A stretch of 12,538 bases of DNA, taken from an uncultured Bacilli bacterium (GTDB lineage: Bacteria; Bacillota_I; Bacilli_A; RF39; UBA660). Positions 1-6,139 of the stretch are shown here, one piece after another (positions within the stretch are counted from its first letter, which is position 1; each line of letters begins with the position of its first letter). Made by a program: the position numbers and the translations under genes. Under the pieces are notes generated by a model. The model was not told the DNA's origin, did no database searches, and worked only from the letters and a program-made list of their open reading frames with translations. Location of the stretch: positions 1-12,538 of the forward strand of contig CAJTLA010000043.1 of the NCBI GenBank assembly GCA_910576985.1, read 5' to 3'.

Positions 1-1
1 T

Positions 2-259
2 TTAAAAACATATCAAAAATTGAAGGAGGCAGAAATGTTAGAGATGACGTTTGAAGAAGCAACAGCGATGATCAAACGAGATGCAGAAAGAACTGGAGAA
101 AAAAGAGGTGAAAAAAGGGGAAGAAAATTGGGAATGAGTCAAGGACAAAAACAAGCAAAATTGGAAACAGCTCATAATTTATTGAAACAAGGAATCGATA
201 TCAATGTGATTCTGAAAGCAACAAACTTAACAGAAAAACAAATTAGACAATTTCAATAG
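2..259 (+). CDS. Rpn/PD-(D/E)XK nuclease family protein, C-terminal part (5' cut by window)
   Basis: The reading frame is open to the window edge, so this is the end of a longer gene. The visible part has the usual tail of Rpn-type (recombination-promoting nuclease / putative transposase, PDDEXK_2) proteins. It has a Lys/Glu-rich linker, then a charged Gly-rich stretch with EKRGEKRG and a SQGQKQ element, then a terminal helical module (AHNLLKQGIDINVILKATNL). The nuclease domain with the catalytic Asp/Glu/Lys residues would lie upstream, outside the window. Inside the frame an AAGGAGG at 23-29 sits 5 nt before ATG 35, which could start a separate 74-residue C-terminal protein. The TTG at 20 has no ribosome binding site and is unlikely to be a start. 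A related, shorter segment lies at 12342-12494. The family call rests on the tail only. Confidence 0.7.
   Translation, partial: LKTYQKLKEAEMLEMTFEEATAMIKRDAERTGEKRGEKRGRKLGMSQGQKQAKLETAHNLLKQGIDINVILKATNLTEKQIRQFQ
23..37 (+). promoter_or_regulatory. internal ribosome binding site and ATG inside the Rpn reading frame
   Basis: AAGGAGG at 23-29 followed by a 5-nt spacer and ATG at 35 is a textbook initiation site in the same frame as the Rpn gene. It would give a C-terminal 74-residue product. The bases also encode ordinary residues (KEAEM), so chance is possible. Confidence 0.45.
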
Positions 260-272
260 AGATTGTTTTTTT
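245..272 (+). terminator. probable intrinsic terminator of the Rpn gene
   Basis: The arms 245-253 and 260-268 pair over 9 bp including two G-T wobbles. The 6-nt loop contains the TAG stop codon (257-259), and the T-run reaches 272. The stem is AT-rich, so strength is uncertain. Confidence 0.45.
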
Positions 273-356
273 AGTTGCTAGGTATATCCATCTCGTTCCT
301 ATAGCTGAGTAGTAACGACATTTATCTTATTATTTAAAAAAATACTATAAAAACTT

Positions 357-385
357 TTGACAGATAAATAGAATCATGATATATT
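357..385 (+). promoter_or_regulatory. sigma-A promoter of the beta-helix-like gene
   Basis: TTGACA at 357-362, a 17-nt spacer and TATATT at 380-385. Expected transcription start is near 392, about 35 nt before the ATG at 427. The -35 is perfect and the -10 has one mismatch. The rest of the 260-426 gap shows nothing else I can name. Confidence 0.75.
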
Positions 386-426
386 AATATAATATCTTTG
401 ATGAAAAAATGTTAGGGGGAATACAT

Positions 427-1251
427 ATGTCAAAAGTATCAGGAAAAACAATCATAGTTCATGATGACACTCTATTTGGAAAATTCCAAATGGATGATTA
501 TGAACATTGTACCTTTCTATTTAAAAATTGTACATTCATTAATTTCAGATTTTACTCTAGAACAAACACAATTGAATTATTAGGAGAAAACCGTTTCTGT
601 GAATCTATTGACTTAGATGCCCCAAGAGTGGTCTTAAGAGAAACAGTAAATACAGATAACCTAATCTCACTTTCTATCAATGGTGGATATTTTAAAATGT
701 TAGAGGGGACTGCCTTGAAAGCATTAGGACCAATATCAATTACTTCTGACATACAATCATTTCATAAAAATAAACTAGAAACCTACGCTTCATTAACACT
801 ACAATCATCTCATGGAATGACCTCATATGAAAACTCAGAATTAATTGGAAAAACAGGGGTAAAAATATCATCACTACGTGGGAACTTAAAAATAGAGAAT
901 TGCACAATTGATGCATCAGAATCAAAACTAAAAGATACCGAAAAAGAAAAAATCAATGGTGTTTATCTAGCATGTTATGGAGTAAGCACACACATGCAAC
1001 TAGAAAACAATATGATAACAACCGATGTATTAGAGATCATTCATCCAAACGAAATCATAGTTCAAAAAACAGAACTGTATAAACGAGGAGACTATGGAAG
1101 ATTTTTCTCAAGAAACCACGAAAACCCAAGACAAGTACAAAGCCATAGCTATATTGACTCAGAAACACAACTAGATCAATTTTATCAATCTAAAACAGAA
1201 GAAAACAAAATCAAAATTTTAGAACTCTTTGGATTAAAAAAAGCAGCCTAG
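427..1251 (+). CDS. unrecognised protein, beta-helix-like, probably cytosolic
   Basis: I do not recognise a family. The 274-residue product has no signal peptide, membrane segment or lipobox. Residues about 10-160 are short alternating hydrophobic strands with polar turns and recurring Asn-Cys/Asn-Ser ladder-like positions (CTFLFKNCTFINF at 28-40, LKIENCTIDAS at 154-164). This looks like a right-handed parallel beta-helix of the pectate-lyase-like or pentapeptide-like kind. The C-terminal part (about 215-274) is charged and more helical. No catalytic motif is visible. The start at ATG 427 is chosen because AGGGGGA (414-420) lies 6 nt upstream; the in-frame ATG 409 has no ribosome binding site. 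It has its own promoter. There is no terminator after its stop, and the next promoter begins 3 nt later, so its mRNA probably runs into the T-box leader. Base composition resembles that of its neighbours. The fold is an inference from the residue pattern. Confidence 0.75.
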   Translation: MSKVSGKTIIVHDDTLFGKFQMDDYEHCTFLFKNCTFINFRFYSRTNTIELLGENRFCESIDLDAPRVVLRETVNTDNLISLSINGGYFKMLEGTALKALGPISITSDIQSFHKNKLETYASLTLQSSHGMTSYENSELIGKTGVKISSLRGNLKIENCTIDASESKLKDTEKEKINGVYLACYGVSTHMQLENNMITTDVLEIIHPNEIIVQKTELYKRGDYGRFFSRNHENPRQVQSHSYIDSETQLDQFYQSKTEENKIKILELFGLKKAA

Positions 1252-1254
1252 AAC

Positions 1255-1283
1255 TTGACGAAAACCAAAAATCATACTATACT
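1255..1283 (+). promoter_or_regulatory. promoter of the T-box / hisS-aspS operon
   Basis: TTGACG at 1255-1260, a 17-nt spacer and TATACT at 1278-1283. Expected start is near 1290, just before the first helix of the T-box leader. The -35 begins 3 nt after the stop of the upstream gene. Confidence 0.75.
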
Positions 1284-1289
1284 AGAACT

Positions 1290-1498
1290 ATATTATTTGT
1301 TTAGAAGAGTAAAAAGAATCTATTTTCTAAAGAGAGAATGATTAGGTGAGAACATTCGTAAATATTCTTTTGAAAGACACTAAACGCCAAATAACCGTAT
1401 TTCTTGCGTTAAAAGAATAAAGCGTATTGTTCTATACAATAAAATAAGGTGGCACCGCGGTATTTTCGTCCTTAAGTTTAAAACTTAGGGACGTTTTT
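1290..1498 (+). ncRNA. T-box leader controlling hisS-aspS, probably tRNA-Asp responsive
   Basis: The T-box AAGGTGGCACCGCGG lies at 1446-1460. Stem I base is GTTTAG 1299-1304 with CTAAAC 1380-1385, and its upper helix is 1312-1319 with 1364-1371. These leave an internal loop with AGTA (1308-1311) on one side and GAAAGACA (1372-1379) on the other, the classic specifier-loop layout. The distal stem pairs GAATG 1336-1340 with CATTC 1353-1357, and stem III pairs 1425-1430 with 1436-1441. The specifier is best read as GAC (Asp) 1376-1378 followed by an unpaired A. The overlapping CAC (His, 1378-1380) would have its last base inside the stem. The acceptor bulge TGGC (1450-1453) fits a tRNA ending GCCA, as tRNA-Asp does. 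AAGG 1446-1449 pairs with CCTT 1470-1473 to form the antiterminator, which uses the 5' arm of the terminator. Uncharged tRNA should allow read-through. Confidence 0.93.
1467..1498 (+). terminator. T-box regulated terminator
   Basis: CGTCCTTAAG (1467-1476) pairs over 10 bp, with one T-G, with CTTAGGGACG (1484-1493) across a 7-nt loop, followed by TTTTT. Its 5' arm is shared with the antiterminator. It probably also ends transcripts coming from the beta-helix-like gene. Confidence 0.9.
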
Positions 1499-1513
1499 GA
1501 AAGGAATGAGAAT

Positions 1514-2803
1514 ATGATACAAAAACCAAAAGGAACCTATGATGTATTTGATACACAAGGAAAACAAATACAATATTTAGAAAAACTATTTGCCAGTTTA
1601 ATGGAAAAATACAACTATGAATATATGAGAACTCCATTATTTGAATCCAGTGAACTATTTCATAGAGGAGTAGGAGATTCTACAGATATTGTGACAAAAG
1701 AAACCTATGATTTTGTAGATCGAGGAAACAGAAACATGACTTTAAGACCAGAAGGAACAGCAGGAATCGTAAGAAGCTTTATCGAAAACAAACTATACGG
1801 AAGAGCTTCGATACCAGTTAAATGTTGGTATATGGGACCAATGTACCGATATGAGCGTCCACAATCAGGAAGATACCGTGAATTCTATCAAATGGGAGTT
1901 GAAACATTTGGAAGTCTAGATCCTATGATCGATGCTGAAATTATCAGTATTCCAGTATCCTTCTTCCGCCTACTTGGACTCAAAGGAATCAAAGTTCATA
2001 TCAACAGCTTAGGAGATATAGAATCTAGAATCAACTATAAAAAAGCATTACTAGAATACTTTGAACCACATATTGAAACACTTTGTGAAGACTGTAAAAA
2101 TCGTTACCAAAAAAACCCACTTAGAATTTTAGACTGTAAAATAGATCAGGACAAAGATATTTTAAAAAATGTCCCAAAACTACAAGACTACTTAAATGAA
2201 CAAAGTAAAAAACATTATGAAGCAGTAAAAAAATATTTAGAAGCATTACAAATTCCATATATAGAAGACCCAAACCTAGTAAGAGGATTAGATTACTATA
2301 CCCATACCGTATTTGAAGTAGAAGCGAATGTAGAAGGATTTGGAAGTAGAAACGTTCTATGTGGAGGAGGAAGATACGATGGACTAGTAGAAACACTAGG
2401 AGGACCAAAAACACCAGGTGTCGGATTCGCCCTCGGAATGGAACGACTATTAACTGCCTTAGAATATGAAAAGATTGATGTCATCCAAAACAAAACCTTA
2501 GACATTTATGTTATGCCAATGGGAGAACAAACAAAAGAATATGCCATTCAGCAAACTATGCTACTTCGTATGAACGGATTTACTGTAGATATAGATATGA
2601 TGGATCGTAATGTGAAAAGTAATTTTAAACAAGCAGATCGATACCATACAAAATGGGTGATACTAATAGGAGAAGAAGAAACCAGTACCCAAATAATAAC
2701 CATTAAAAACAATCAAACTCAAGAAGAATACAAAATCAAAGAAGAACAACTCATCCAATTTTTTGATGAACAAATAGAGGAGGATATGCATGAAACAATA
2801 TAA
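1514..2803 (+). CDS. hisS: histidyl-tRNA synthetase
   Basis: This class II synthetase activates histidine with ATP and charges tRNA-His in the cytosol. The 429-residue length is normal for the bacterial enzyme. Visible signatures in order: the N-terminal KPKGTYDV start; the TLRPEGT block at 76-82; class II motif 2 around 107-127 (MYRYERPQSGRYREF); the HisRS-specific histidine motif LVRGLDYYTHTVFEV at 255-269; the CGGGRYDGL loop at 283-291; motif 3 with GVGFALGMERLL at 302-313; and a C-terminal anticodon-binding domain from about 325. ATG 1514 follows AAGGAATGAG. It is the first gene after the T-box terminator and overlaps aspS by 14 nt, so the two are co-transcribed and probably translationally coupled. 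All key motifs are intact. Confidence 0.98.
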   Translation: MIQKPKGTYDVFDTQGKQIQYLEKLFASLMEKYNYEYMRTPLFESSELFHRGVGDSTDIVTKETYDFVDRGNRNMTLRPEGTAGIVRSFIENKLYGRASIPVKCWYMGPMYRYERPQSGRYREFYQMGVETFGSLDPMIDAEIISIPVSFFRLLGLKGIKVHINSLGDIESRINYKKALLEYFEPHIETLCEDCKNRYQKNPLRILDCKIDQDKDILKNVPKLQDYLNEQSKKHYEAVKKYLEALQIPYIEDPNLVRGLDYYTHTVFEVEANVEGFGSRNVLCGGGRYDGLVETLGGPKTPGVGFALGMERLLTALEYEKIDVIQNKTLDIYVMPMGEQTKEYAIQQTMLLRMNGFTVDIDMMDRNVKSNFKQADRYHTKWVILIGEEETSTQIITIKNNQTQEEYKIKEEQLIQFFDEQIEEDMHETI

Positions 2804-4535
2804 AAATAATGATTTTCGATTAAAAGATGTAAATAAAGAAGTAACACTACAAGGATGGATCAATAAAAAAAGAAATTTAGGAGGTCTATTGTTTATTGAC
2901 TTAAGAGACCGCAGCGGAATCATACAAGCCTTAATAAGACCAGAACAAACTTGCTATAAAATTGCAGAAACACTAAAAAACGAATATGTAGTTTCTTTTA
3001 CAGGAATTATCAAAGAACGAGAAAACAAAAATCCAAACATGGATACAGGAGAAATTGAACTAGAAGTAACAGAAATTGAAATATTAAATACAGCAAAAGA
3101 ACTTCCATTTGAAATCAGTGACACCACTACAGCATTAGAAGATACCAGATTAAAATACCGTTACTTGGATTTAAGAAGAAATACACTAAAAGAAAACTTA
3201 ATGACACGCCACAAAATAATGGCTGCCACAAGAGAATTTTTAGATGGTCAAGATTTTATCGAAGTAGAAACACCAATCCTTTGCAAATCAACACCAGAAG
3301 GAGCGAGAGACTACCTTGTACCCTCAAGAGTAAACAAAGGAAGATTTTACGCCTTACCACAATCACCACAATTATTCAAACAACTACTAATGGTAGGAGG
3401 AATGGAACGATACTATCAAATTGCTAAATGCTTTCGAGACGAAGACTTAAGAGCTGATCGCCAACCAGAATTTACCCAAATTGACTTAGAAATGAGTTTT
3501 GTAGATCAAAACGATGTGATGGATTTAGCAGAACGACTCATCGCTCATGTATTTAAAAAAATCAAAGGAATTGAAATTACCTTACCACTTTTAAAAATGG
3601 AATACGAAGAAGCAATGGAATCTTATGGAAGTGATAAACCAGATATGCGTTTTGACATGAAAATACAAGACTTGACCTCGATATTCAAAAACACATCATT
3701 TGAACTTTTCCAGACTGTAATAAAAAATGGTGGAATCATTAATGCCATTGTAGCCAAAAACGCAACAGACCAATACTCAAGAAAAAAAATAGAGGAATTG
3801 ACCGAATTTGTGAAAACATATAAAGCAACAGGACTTGCCTGTATAAAATATATCAACCAAGAATTACAAGGAAGTATCATCAAAAATCTCAGTGAAGAAG
3901 AACAAGAACACATAAAACAAACATTAAAATTAGAAAACAATGATTTAGTACTTATCATTGCCAATCAAAAAAACATTGTAAAAAACAGTCTTGGTGCTCT
4001 ACGAGTGAAACTAGGACATGAATTACACCTTATTGATCCAAACGACTATAAACTGCTTTGGGTAACAAACTTCCCAGTATTTGAATATAGCGAAGAAGAA
4101 AACCGTTATGTAGCATGTCACCATCCCTTTACAGCGCCCCATGATGAAGACATTGAACGCTTAAAAAATGAACCAGAAAACTGTAAGGCCAAAGCCTATG
4201 ATATCGTCATTAATGGGTATGAAGCAGGAGGAGGAAGTATCCGTATTCATAATTCAAAAACCCAAGAAAAAATGTTTGAAGCCCTTGGATTTACACAAGA
4301 AGAAGCAAGAAAAAAATTTGGATTTTTCATTGATGCTTTTGGATATGGAACACCACCACATGGAGGACTTGCTTTTGGACTAGACCGTTTAACGATGTTA
4401 CTTTCTAAAACAGAAAATATAAGAGAAGTCATCGCTTTCCCAAAAACAGCAAGTGCATCAGACCTAATGAGTGAAGCACCAAATACAGTTGACGAATCAC
4501 AACTAAAAGAACTTGGAATCGAATTAAGAAAATAA
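2790..4535 (+). CDS. aspS: aspartyl-tRNA synthetase (bacterial type)
   Basis: This class II synthetase charges tRNA-Asp in the cytosol. The 581 residues match the bacterial form. An N-terminal OB-fold anticodon domain (about 1-110) is followed by the class II catalytic core. The core contains TPEGARDYLVPSR (168-180), the QSPQLFKQ aspartate/ATP block (191-198) and motif 2, FRDEDLRADRQPEFTQID (215-232). A bacterial GAD insertion domain lies at about 270-410, and motif 3 near the C-terminus reads GGLAFGLDRL. Leu30 in the anticodon domain (KRNLGG) resembles tRNA-Asp-discriminating enzymes, where non-discriminating ones often have His; this is a weak inference. AGAGGAGG at 2776-2783, inside hisS, is 6 nt before ATG 2790. 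The gene ends at an intrinsic terminator that includes its stop codon. Confidence 0.98.
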   Translation: MKQYKNNDFRLKDVNKEVTLQGWINKKRNLGGLLFIDLRDRSGIIQALIRPEQTCYKIAETLKNEYVVSFTGIIKERENKNPNMDTGEIELEVTEIEILNTAKELPFEISDTTTALEDTRLKYRYLDLRRNTLKENLMTRHKIMAATREFLDGQDFIEVETPILCKSTPEGARDYLVPSRVNKGRFYALPQSPQLFKQLLMVGGMERYYQIAKCFRDEDLRADRQPEFTQIDLEMSFVDQNDVMDLAERLIAHVFKKIKGIEITLPLLKMEYEEAMESYGSDKPDMRFDMKIQDLTSIFKNTSFELFQTVIKNGGIINAIVAKNATDQYSRKKIEELTEFVKTYKATGLACIKYINQELQGSIIKNLSEEEQEHIKQTLKLENNDLVLIIANQKNIVKNSLGALRVKLGHELHLIDPNDYKLLWVTNFPVFEYSEEENRYVACHHPFTAPHDEDIERLKNEPENCKAKAYDIVINGYEAGGGSIRIHNSKTQEKMFEALGFTQEEARKKFGFFIDAFGYGTPPHGGLAFGLDRLTMLLSKTENIREVIAFPKTASASDLMSEAPNTVDESQLKELGIELRK

Positions 4536-4561
4536 TTTTCAAAACGAAAGTTATTTTTTTT
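4531..4561 (+). terminator. intrinsic terminator of hisS-aspS
   Basis: 4531-4540 pairs with 4546-4555 over 10 bp, including one T-G, across the loop AAAAC. A T-run follows to 4561. The aspS TAA (4533-4535) lies in the 5' arm. Confidence 0.8.
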
Positions 4562-4592
4562 GTAAAATTTGCTAGAAAAACGATTCCTTTGA

Positions 4593-4601
4593 TGTTATAC
4601 T
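4593..4601 (+). promoter_or_regulatory. extended -10 promoter of prs
   Basis: TGTTATACT at 4593-4601 is a TGn extended -10 with TATACT at 4596-4601. No good -35 is present at 17 nt, and TTGCTA at 4569 is 21 nt away. Expected start is near 4608, about 24 nt before the TTG start codon. Confidence 0.6.
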
Positions 4602-4631
4602 AAAAGTGAAATTAGTGGGAGGGTGTTAGTT

Positions 4632-5747
4632 TTGAAACAAAATCAAAATATTCGATTAGTGATTTTAAAAAATTTTCAAAAGAGAGGAGAAGAAATCGCA
4701 TTACGATTACAAGACCGATATGGAAAAATGGAAGAATTGATTGTACCACTGAAACAACCAAGATTTAGTAACGGAGAAGGAAAAGCAGAACTAGAATCTA
4801 CAGTAAGACATAAAGACGTATTTATTCTTTCCGATGTCGGAAACTATGGATGCACTTATAAATTATACGGGAACGATCATATCATGACACCAGATGAACA
4901 TTTTCAAGACATCAAAAGAGTGATTTCAGCCATCAAAGGACATACTTCTAGTATTCATGTTGTAATGCCATTACTCTATGAATCTAGACAACACAAAAGA
5001 AAGGGAAGAGAATCGTTAGACTGTGCCATGGCACTTCAAGAATTAGAAGCATTGGGAGTCAATGGAATCGTAACATTTGATGCTCATGATCCACAAGTTC
5101 AAAATGCGATTCCAAATCTTCCATTTGACAATTTTTATCCAACACATACTATATTGGAAACTATTTTAAAAAAAGAACGAATTGACTTAGATAATATATT
5201 TATAGTCAGTCCAGATATGGGAGCAGTAGAACGAGCAAGATATTACGCAGAATTATTAGGTTGTGATCTTGGCGTTTCTTACAAAAGAAGAGATTATTCC
5301 ATTGTCAAAGATGGAAAAAACCCAGTAGTAGAACATGCCTATTTAGGAAAAGAAGTAAAAAATAAAGACATCTTAATTGTAGATGACATGATCGCTTCTG
5401 GAGATTCCATGTTCGATGTTGCTAGAAAAATGAAAGAAATGGGAGCTAGAAAAATATACTTAGTAGCTTCATTTGCTCTTTTTACAAGTGGTATTAATAA
5501 TTTCGATCAAGCCTATGAAAGTGGCCTATTTAATGGTGTCTATACGACTAACTTAACATACATACCAGATGAATACTTAAAAAGAAACTGGCTAGTAAGT
5601 GTAAACTGTATGCCATACTTAGCAGAAATTATCGATACATTAGGAAATGGAAGATCTATTCAATCACTACAGAATGGAAAAGAAAAAGTCTTAGAATTAG
5701 CGCGTCAACAAAAAAGCATGGGACCAATATTAAAAGAATATAAATAA
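4632..5747 (+). CDS. prs: ribose-phosphate pyrophosphokinase, long divergent form
   Basis: The enzyme makes PRPP from ribose 5-phosphate and ATP, supplying purine, pyrimidine, NAD and histidine synthesis in the cytosol. The 371-residue product is longer than the usual ~315 residues. Family features are present: the VRHKDVFIL strand (58-66); TFDAHDPQVQNAI (148-160), equivalent to the metal/ATP-binding DLHA region; VSPDMGAVERAR (192-203); the KRRD flexible-loop segment near 218-221; and the PRPP-binding loop ILIVDDMIASGDS (247-259). The 70-100 region and the C-terminal ~60 residues go beyond the short form. GTG 4623 would overlap the GGGAGGG ribosome binding site at 4617-4623; TTG 4632 is 8 nt after it and is preferred. 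It is monocistronic, and no convincing terminator follows. Closest to the long Prs type seen in Firmicutes such as Erysipelotrichia. Confidence 0.93.
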   Translation: MKQNQNIRLVILKNFQKRGEEIALRLQDRYGKMEELIVPLKQPRFSNGEGKAELESTVRHKDVFILSDVGNYGCTYKLYGNDHIMTPDEHFQDIKRVISAIKGHTSSIHVVMPLLYESRQHKRKGRESLDCAMALQELEALGVNGIVTFDAHDPQVQNAIPNLPFDNFYPTHTILETILKKERIDLDNIFIVSPDMGAVERARYYAELLGCDLGVSYKRRDYSIVKDGKNPVVEHAYLGKEVKNKDILIVDDMIASGDSMFDVARKMKEMGARKIYLVASFALFTSGINNFDQAYESGLFNGVYTTNLTYIPDEYLKRNWLVSVNCMPYLAEIIDTLGNGRSIQSLQNGKEKVLELARQQKSMGPILKEYK

Positions 5748-5810
5748 AAAACGAAAAAATTCTTTTCAAACAAAGAGAGTGCAAATATACTGTAAAATGT
5801 GAAAAACAAG

Positions 5811-5840
5811 ATGACAAACTGTAATGAAATGTGATATAAT
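5811..5840 (+). promoter_or_regulatory. strong promoter of the 6S-like RNA
   Basis: ATGACA at 5811-5816, an 18-nt spacer and TATAAT at 5835-5840, with TG at 5832-5833 giving an extended -10. Expected start is at or near G5847. No reading frame with a ribosome binding site follows. Confidence 0.75.
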
Positions 5841-5846
5841 GAAATT

Positions 5847-6029
5847 GCCGAAAAGATATGGTTTGCTTTTATTGAAAAACCTACTAATTATAACGATTGG
5901 GAATCTAATGAATTGGTTGTTGTTGAATGCTTGTACATAGTACAGGAATCCTGATATTGATTCTGTGATACCCACCTGGGAGATCAGGTTTTTATCGTTA
6001 CGAGCGCCGATCTTTTGGGCTTTTTTTTT
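5847..6029 (+). ncRNA. ssrS: probable 6S RNA
   Basis: Most of the 392-nt gap between prs and the ATPase is a self-contained transcription unit of about 183 nt: a strong promoter, no coding frame, and a terminator. Its ends pair as in 6S RNA: 5847-5857 with 6010-6020, 10 of 11 positions. The rod continues with 5860-5867 against 6003-6008, then 5891-5897 with 5994-6000 (7 bp), then 5898-5905 with 5967-5974 (7 of 8), and an apical hairpin 5930-5936 with 5940-5946. A small hairpin, ACCTG 5974-5978 with CAGGT 5985-5989, sits on the 3' side of the middle. 6S RNA mimics an open promoter and binds sigma-A RNA polymerase. The identification rests on length, rod shape, paired ends and gene context, not on recalled sequence identity. 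A leader of the downstream ATPase is less likely because that gene has its own promoter. Confidence 0.62.
6003..6029 (+). terminator. terminator of the 6S-like RNA
   Basis: AGC(G)CC 6003-6008 pairs with GGGCT 6017-6021 across an 8-nt loop with one bulge, followed by T to 6029. The 3' arm can instead pair with the RNA 5' end to close the finished molecule. Confidence 0.65.
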
Positions 6030-6111
6030 GGCTCAAGCACAAAAAAAGAATATTAGAAACAATAACAATCTCATTTCTGACAAAAATGTCATGTTATTTT
6101 AAACCAAATTT

Positions 6112-6120
6112 TGCTATAAT
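6112..6120 (+). promoter_or_regulatory. extended -10 promoter of the P-type ATPase gene
   Basis: TGCTATAAT at 6112-6120 is a perfect extended -10; no clear -35 is seen at the usual distance. The start would be near 6127, leaving a leader of only about 13 nt that is almost entirely ribosome binding site (AGGAGGG 6127-6133). Confidence 0.6.
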
Positions 6121-6139
6121 AAAAAAAGGAGGGACGAAC

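Noticed and set aside
409..426. Upstream in-frame ATG for the beta-helix-like gene
   Set aside because: No ribosome binding site before it; the AGGGGGA lies between this ATG and the better-placed ATG 427.
1378..1380. CAC as the T-box specifier for tRNA-His
   Set aside because: Not preferred because its last base pairs in stem I, the next base is T not a purine, and the TGGC bulge does not match C73 of tRNA-His.
2121..2414. Minus-strand open frames inside hisS, aspS, the ATPase and rnr
   Set aside because: They lie opposite strongly conserved genes, have no ribosome binding sites and give low-complexity hydrophobic translations typical of antisense frames.
5748..5778. Terminator after prs
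   Set aside because: Only an all but GC-free stem (GAAAA with TTTTC) without a following T-run; not convincing.
5847..6029. Metal riboswitch (yybP-ykoY Mn2+ or NiCo type) for the ATPase
   Set aside because: None of their conserved motifs is visible, the unit ends in its own terminator, and the ATPase has a separate promoter.
6086..6139. Upstream in-frame ATG for the P-type ATPase
   Set aside because: It lies before the promoter -10 and lacks a ribosome binding site; the added residues do not resemble the family N-terminus.
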